NCBI GenBank assembly: GCA_036506175.1
Contig: DASXSE010000001.1
Coordinates: 1 to 17,995, forward strand
DNA from: JAIBJP01 sp036506175
GTDB taxonomy: Bacteria > Actinomycetota > Thermoleophilia > Gaiellales > Gaiellaceae
Direction of reading: 5' to 3'
DNA length: 17,995 bases
Shown here: positions 15,215 to 17,995 of the stretch, in pieces
Layout: the number at the start of each line of letters is the position of its first letter
Position numbering within the stretch: position 1 is the stretch's first letter
Translations under genes and position numbers: made by a program
The notes under the pieces: model-generated
Database searches by the model: none
Told to the model about the DNA's origin: nothing
The model's input: the letters and a program-made list of their open reading frames with translations, nothing else

Positions 15215-15379
15215 ATGCCTACTTGGAAACTGCTTGCTCTCGGCTACAAGGTCCACCGAGGCTGGAGACGGCTTCCTCCCGACCAGCGCAGGAAGATCTT
15301 GCAGGCGGCTGGCAAGCACGGCCCCGTCGTCGCGAAGCACGTGGGTGCCGCCGTCAGGCAGATTCGCAAGCCCGGGTAG
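15215..15379 (+). CDS. Small very basic protein of 54 residues, coupled to the M50 protease gene
   Basis: The frame begins MPTWKLLALGYKVHRGWRRL and ends AAVRQIRKPG. It has 13 Lys/Arg and only one acidic residue, with no hydrophobic span long enough for a membrane helix. The sequence suggests two amphipathic helices around LPPDQRRKILQAAGKHG. GGGGAAG lies about 9 bases upstream of the ATG. Its TAG stop overlaps the GTG start of the site-2 protease by one base (TAGTG), a strong sign that it is translated. I do not recognise a characterised family, although short basic proteins of this look occur in actinobacteria. Possible roles are nucleic-acid binding, membrane-surface binding or partnering the protease; none is shown. 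It diverges from the L,D-transpeptidase. Confidence 0.72.
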   Translation: MPTWKLLALGYKVHRGWRRLPPDQRRKILQAAGKHGPVVAKHVGAAVRQIRKPG

Positions 15380-16512
15380 TGCGCGACAGCATCACGATCG
15401 GACGCATCGCCGGTATTCGGTTCGGCGTCAACTGGAGCTGGCTCGTCGTCTTTGCGCTGATCGTCTGGACGCTGGCGACGGGGATCTTCCCGAACACGAA
15501 CGAGGGGCTATCGAACGCCGCGTACATCGCGATGGCCCTCGTCGCCGCTGTCCTCTTCTTCGCCTCGCTCCTGGCTCACGAGTTCGGTCACGCCATCGTC
15601 GCGCGGCGGGAGGGGATGGAGATCGAAGGCATCACGCTGTGGCTCTTCGGGGGTGTGGCGAAGTTCAAGGGGATGTTTCCGAGCGCGGGCGCAGAGTTCC
15701 GCATCGCCATCGCCGGCCCCCTCGTCTCGCTCGTCATCGGCGCCGCGTTCACCCTCGTCACGTGGCGCCTGCCTCTGCCCACTGGAGTCGACGGCGTCGC
15801 GTTCTGGCTCGGCTACATCAACCTCACGCTCCTCGTCTTCAACCTCCTCCCCGCCTTGCCGTTGGACGGCGGCCGCGTGTTGCGATCGATCCTCTGGGCG
15901 GCCAAGGGCAGCTTCGCGTGGGCGACTCATATCGCCGCCGCCGTGGGCCGCGGCTTCGGCTATCTCCTCATCGCGGGCGGGGTCGCGCTCCTCATCTTCC
16001 AAGGCACGTTCAGCGGCGCGTGGCTTGCCTTCCTGGGGTGGTTCCTGCTCACCGCGGCGGGCGCGGAGGATCGGTTCCTCCTCGCGCGCCAGGCGCTGCG
16101 CGGCCTGCATGTGCGCGACCTCGTCGTCCGGGAACCCGTCACCACCCGGCCGGACGTGACGATCGGCGAGTTCATGGACGACATCGTCTGGAAAACTCGC
16201 CACACCACCTATCCGGTGACGGACAACGGCCACGCGCTCGGTCTGCTCCCGTTCAGCTGCGTCGCCGAGGTCCCCCGTAGCGAATGGGACACCCGCACTG
16301 TTGCCGACTGCATGCTGCCCGCAGATCGGGTGCCGGTGGTCTCGGAGGACGAGGACTTGATCGACGCGGCTGCGGAGCTTTCCGAGAGCGACGTCAGCCG
16401 CGCGCTGGTCGTCAACGGCGACCGCTTCGTCGGGATCCTCTCGGCGACCGACATCGCCCGGGCGCTCGAGATTCGTCGCGCCGGCGGGAGGCGGCTCCGA
16501 TTTAGGGCGTAG
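15379..16512 (+). CDS. Site-2 protease family (M50) intramembrane metalloprotease with C-terminal CBS domains
   Basis: The 377-residue product has a multi-pass N-terminal half with the zinc-binding motif HEFGH (67-71) in a hydrophobic helix. The third-ligand motif NLLPALPLDGG (155-165) is also present, so the active site looks complete. FGVNWSWLVVFALIVWTL is helix 1, and LWLFGGVAKFKGMFPSAGAE is the conserved M50B loop. After about residue 240 come two CBS repeats (VRDLVVREPVTTRPDVTIGE and VADCMLPADRVPVVSEDEDL, ending FVGILSATDIARAL), which probably bind adenine nucleotides and gate the protease. Site-2 proteases cut transmembrane substrates such as anti-sigma factors; the substrate here is unknown. 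The start is the GTG at 15379 overlapping the upstream stop; a longer open frame to 15061 is shadow sequence over the L,D-transpeptidase. Confidence 0.92.
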   Translation: MRDSITIGRIAGIRFGVNWSWLVVFALIVWTLATGIFPNTNEGLSNAAYIAMALVAAVLFFASLLAHEFGHAIVARREGMEIEGITLWLFGGVAKFKGMFPSAGAEFRIAIAGPLVSLVIGAAFTLVTWRLPLPTGVDGVAFWLGYINLTLLVFNLLPALPLDGGRVLRSILWAAKGSFAWATHIAAAVGRGFGYLLIAGGVALLIFQGTFSGAWLAFLGWFLLTAAGAEDRFLLARQALRGLHVRDLVVREPVTTRPDVTIGEFMDDIVWKTRHTTYPVTDNGHALGLLPFSCVAEVPRSEWDTRTVADCMLPADRVPVVSEDEDLIDAAAELSESDVSRALVVNGDRFVGILSATDIARALEIRRAGGRRLRFRA

Positions 16513-16534
16513 AGCGAGTCCTAGGATGGGCTCG

Positions 16535-16831
16535 TCAAGGGTTCCCGAGCTCGTCGGCCAGCTCGAAGGCTTTGAGCGTCGGTGCCGACTCGAAGTGGGC
16601 CCAAAGACTGTCGCGGACCGGTTCGAGCGTTGGCAGTGCCTCCTCGAGAGCTTCGCTCGAATCCCAGAGACCGACGACCATAACTTCGCCGCCCTCCCTG
16701 TCGACAAGCACGTAATGGTGCCGTAGCCCGTGGCAACGCTCGTGTATCGGCCGGACAGTTTCGCGATACCGGGATACGAGCTCGTCGACGCGCTCCGGCG
16801 GTATCTGCGTGCTACCGATGCGCACGATCAT
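16535..16831 (-). CDS. Small ABM/EthD-like (dimeric alpha-beta barrel) protein
   Basis: The 98-residue product begins MIVRIGSTQIPPERVDELVS. A ferredoxin-like beta-alpha-beta pattern follows: a strand, a helix (PPERVDELVSRYRETVRPIH), paired strands (GLRHHYVLVDREGGEVMVVG) and a helix (SSEALEEALPTLEPVRDSLW). This matches antibiotic-biosynthesis monooxygenase or stress-responsive barrel proteins that work as dimers; enzymatic function cannot be inferred. The ATG at 16831 is preceded by GGGAG at 5 bases. Longer frames to 16927 read antisense to tRNA-His and are not protein. It ends 22 bp from the convergent site-2 protease gene. The tRNA-His gene lies just upstream on the same strand. Confidence 0.75.
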   Translation of the reverse strand: MIVRIGSTQIPPERVDELVSRYRETVRPIHERCHGLRHHYVLVDREGGEVMVVGLWDSSEALEEALPTLEPVRDSLWAHFESAPTLKAFELADELGNP

Positions 16832-16885
16832 TTGTCTCCCTCGGTCGCCTTGTGGAATCGGGCGAACCATAAAAGGATGTCTAGG

Positions 16886-16959
16886 GGTGGCCGACGGGAC
16901 TCGAACCCGCGACTTCCGGGACCACAACCCGGGGCTCTACCAACTGAGCTACGGCCACC
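16886..16959 (-). tRNA. tRNA-His (anticodon GTG)
   Basis: The 74-nt minus-strand cloverleaf includes the extra 5' G(-1) facing discriminator C73, as expected for histidine. The acceptor is GTGGCCG with CGGCCAC, the anticodon stem CCGGG/CCCGG surrounds TTGTGGT (anticodon GTG), and the T-arm is GCGGG-TTCGAGT-CCCGT. CCA is not encoded (CC then T follows). Confidence 0.96.
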
Positions 16960-16970
16960 GCGCCAGGATT

Positions 16971-16976
16971 AGTGTA
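16971..16976 (-). promoter_or_regulatory. Possible -10 element for tRNA-His
   Basis: Read on the minus strand this is TACACT, 11 bases before the tRNA-His 5' end. A weak GTGCCA -35 candidate lies about 15 bp further upstream. The gap also serves the divergent tRNA-Arg(TCT). Confidence 0.35.
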
Positions 16977-17004
16977 GCCCCGGTGGTACCTTGGCACGGA
17001 GCGG

Positions 17005-17077
17005 GCGCCTGTAGCTCAGTGGACAGAGCGGCGGACTTCTAATCCGCGGGTCGCAGGTTCGAATCCTGCCAGGCGCA
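17005..17077 (+). tRNA. tRNA-Arg (anticodon TCT)
   Basis: The 73-nt cloverleaf has acceptor GCGCCTG with CAGGCGC and discriminator A. The D-arm is GCTC...GAGC, the anticodon stem GCGGA/TCCGC surrounds CTTCTAA (anticodon TCT, reading AGA), and the T-arm is GCAGG-TTCGAAT-CCTGC. CCA is not encoded. It is divergent from tRNA-His across 45 bp. Confidence 0.96.
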
Positions 17078-17158
17078 TGCGGCTGTTCATGCGGAACCGC
17101 CGCAATCAACGAGTACTGGCTCCGGCGGGCATTCCGAGCGGCCGGGCATCGTTCGGCG

Positions 17159-17995
17159 CTAGGTGATCTTGAAGTAGCGCCACGGCGAGGCGTCGCCGAG
17201 GTGATCGAAGTCGCTGGCGAACACGTTTCGCGCTCGATACGTGCCGCGCGAACCGCGGAAATATGCTGTGACAGATCCGTTCGAACGAATCCGGAAACTC
17301 CCGCTCGCCGCGGCCCGCCACGCTCCGGCGGAGTAGCGTTGGGCGACAAACTTGAGGTAGCGGCCGGCGTGGTTGGGGAGCACCGTCCCCGTCTGCGTCA
17401 CCGAGTGGCCGTAATGGAAGAGCTTGTACCTGCCCGAGATCGCGTAGGCGCCTGAGATCCTCGCCTTCGTGATCACTCGGACCTGCACGTGCCTGGTCAC
17501 CGCGGCATCCGGATAGTCGGCATCCCCTTCCCACTCGGCGACAAAATCCGTGTGCCTCGCCGGTTTCAAGGTCACCGCCAGGTCTCCAGACGGATTGACC
17601 GGGGCTTGCGCGACCAAGGTCGTCGAGCCTCCGTAGGGCGTCTTGTAGATCGAGACGACTGGATTCGAGGTGTCCTGGAACGGGCTGAGGTGAGCTTTGA
17701 CGACGATCGAGCTTCCGAAATTGATCGTTGTCTTTGACAGCGTCAGCGAAAGCGGATGCCCCGTCCGAACTCGGACGAGGAACGACCGTGTGGTCTCGTT
17801 GTTGCTCGCGTCCGTTGCCGTGCACGTCACGGTCGTCGCCCCGAGTGGAAAGACGGAACCCGAGGCCGGAGCGCATTCGACCGTCGGATTCGGATCGCCA
17901 AGATCGACCGCTGAGACCGAATAGCTGACCTGCGTAGGCGTCTCGGCCTCGACGCTCACGTAGCCGGGCGTGGCGAGCGAAGGGCCGAGCGTGTC
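17159..17995 (-). CDS. Secreted HYR-domain protein, N-terminus off window
   Basis: The last 278 residues are visible and the frame is still open at the right edge, so the signal peptide and any upstream domains are missing. About 1-85 of the visible part is an HYR (hyalin repeat) module, an Ig-like adhesion fold: YSVSAVDLGDPNPTVECAPA, then SGSVFPLGATTVTCTATDAS with paired cysteines. About 85-175 is a bacterial Ig-like stretch (LSLTLSKTTINFGSSIVVKA, TDFVAEWEGDADYPDAAVTR). The C-terminal about 90 residues (SVTQTGTVLPNHAGRYLKFV, AYFRGSRGTYRARNVFASDF) form another beta domain. No enzyme motif or sortase signal is visible. A cell-surface or extracellular structural role is inferred. Initiation inside the window (GTG at 17959) is unlikely, because the HYR fold continues upstream of it. 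Confidence 0.8.
   Translation of the reverse strand, partial: DTLGPSLATPGYVSVEAETPTQVSYSVSAVDLGDPNPTVECAPASGSVFPLGATTVTCTATDASNNETTRSFLVRVRTGHPLSLTLSKTTINFGSSIVVKAHLSPFQDTSNPVVSIYKTPYGGSTTLVAQAPVNPSGDLAVTLKPARHTDFVAEWEGDADYPDAAVTRHVQVRVITKARISGAYAISGRYKLFHYGHSVTQTGTVLPNHAGRYLKFVAQRYSAGAWRAAASGSFRIRSNGSVTAYFRGSRGTYRARNVFASDFDHLGDASPWRYFKIT

Noticed and set aside
15061..15378. Upstream extension of the site-2 protease frame
   Set aside because: It would overlap the L,D-transpeptidase start and the small basic gene. The M50 fold begins at the GTG at 15379 and the extension has no protein-like character.
16832..16927. N-terminal extension of the ABM-like protein
   Set aside because: It reads through tRNA-His. 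The ATG at 16831 has a good ribosome-binding site and begins the fold.

Overview
The window is a GC-rich chromosomal segment (roughly two thirds G+C, dense genes, short intergenic gaps) that reads as an actinobacterial-type genome. The class III cyclases fused to unusual partners, a secreted AMIN-like lipoprotein, an L,D-transpeptidase with a PKD module, and tRNA genes without encoded CCA ends suggest the Thermoleophilia (Gaiellales/Solirubrobacterales). That assignment is inference from gene content, since no rRNA is present. No prophage, transposase or CRISPR array is visible.

Layout. (1) 1-1682, minus: an ABC-2 permease, a single-domain response regulator and a class III cyclase cut by the left edge. 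(2) 1725-3647, plus: a large TPR-cyclase, divergent from the permease across a 42-bp gap that holds a perfect inverted repeat. (3) 3644-9155, minus: a nearly continuous train of six genes, read from the right as AMIN-like lipoprotein, tig, clpP, clpX, VOC protein and DUF2652-type cyclase/SRPBCC protein. tig and clpP overlap as ATGA, and the last gene converges with the TPR-cyclase by 4 bp. (4) 9247-11577: tRNA-Leu(TAG), a YihY/BrkB membrane protein, tRNA-Arg(TCG), an orphan three-helix membrane protein and two decayed copies of the tRNA-Arg 3' half. (5) 11578-13749, plus: a cyclase with a transmembrane helix and an outer beta-propeller, a perfect hairpin, and a membrane-anchored unknown. (6) 13757-16512: an L,D-transpeptidase (minus), divergent from a 54-residue very basic protein whose stop overlaps the start of a site-2 protease with CBS domains. 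(7) 16535-17995: a small ABM/EthD-like protein, tRNA-His, tRNA-Arg(TCT) and a secreted HYR-domain protein cut by the right edge.

How they fit. The conserved core is tig-clpP-clpX: ribosome-associated folding followed by ATP-dependent proteolysis. Around it lie four separate class III cyclase-type modules, each with a different partner (receiver protein next door, TPR array, SRPBCC domain, outer beta-propeller). This suggests a locus rich in cyclic-nucleotide signalling, although at least two modules lack canonical catalytic residues. Several envelope functions (L,D-transpeptidase, M50 protease, lipoprotein, HYR protein) are nearby. The least explained pieces are the inverted repeat at 1689-1709, the tRNA-Arg-flanked segment, and the small basic protein coupled to the M50 protease.
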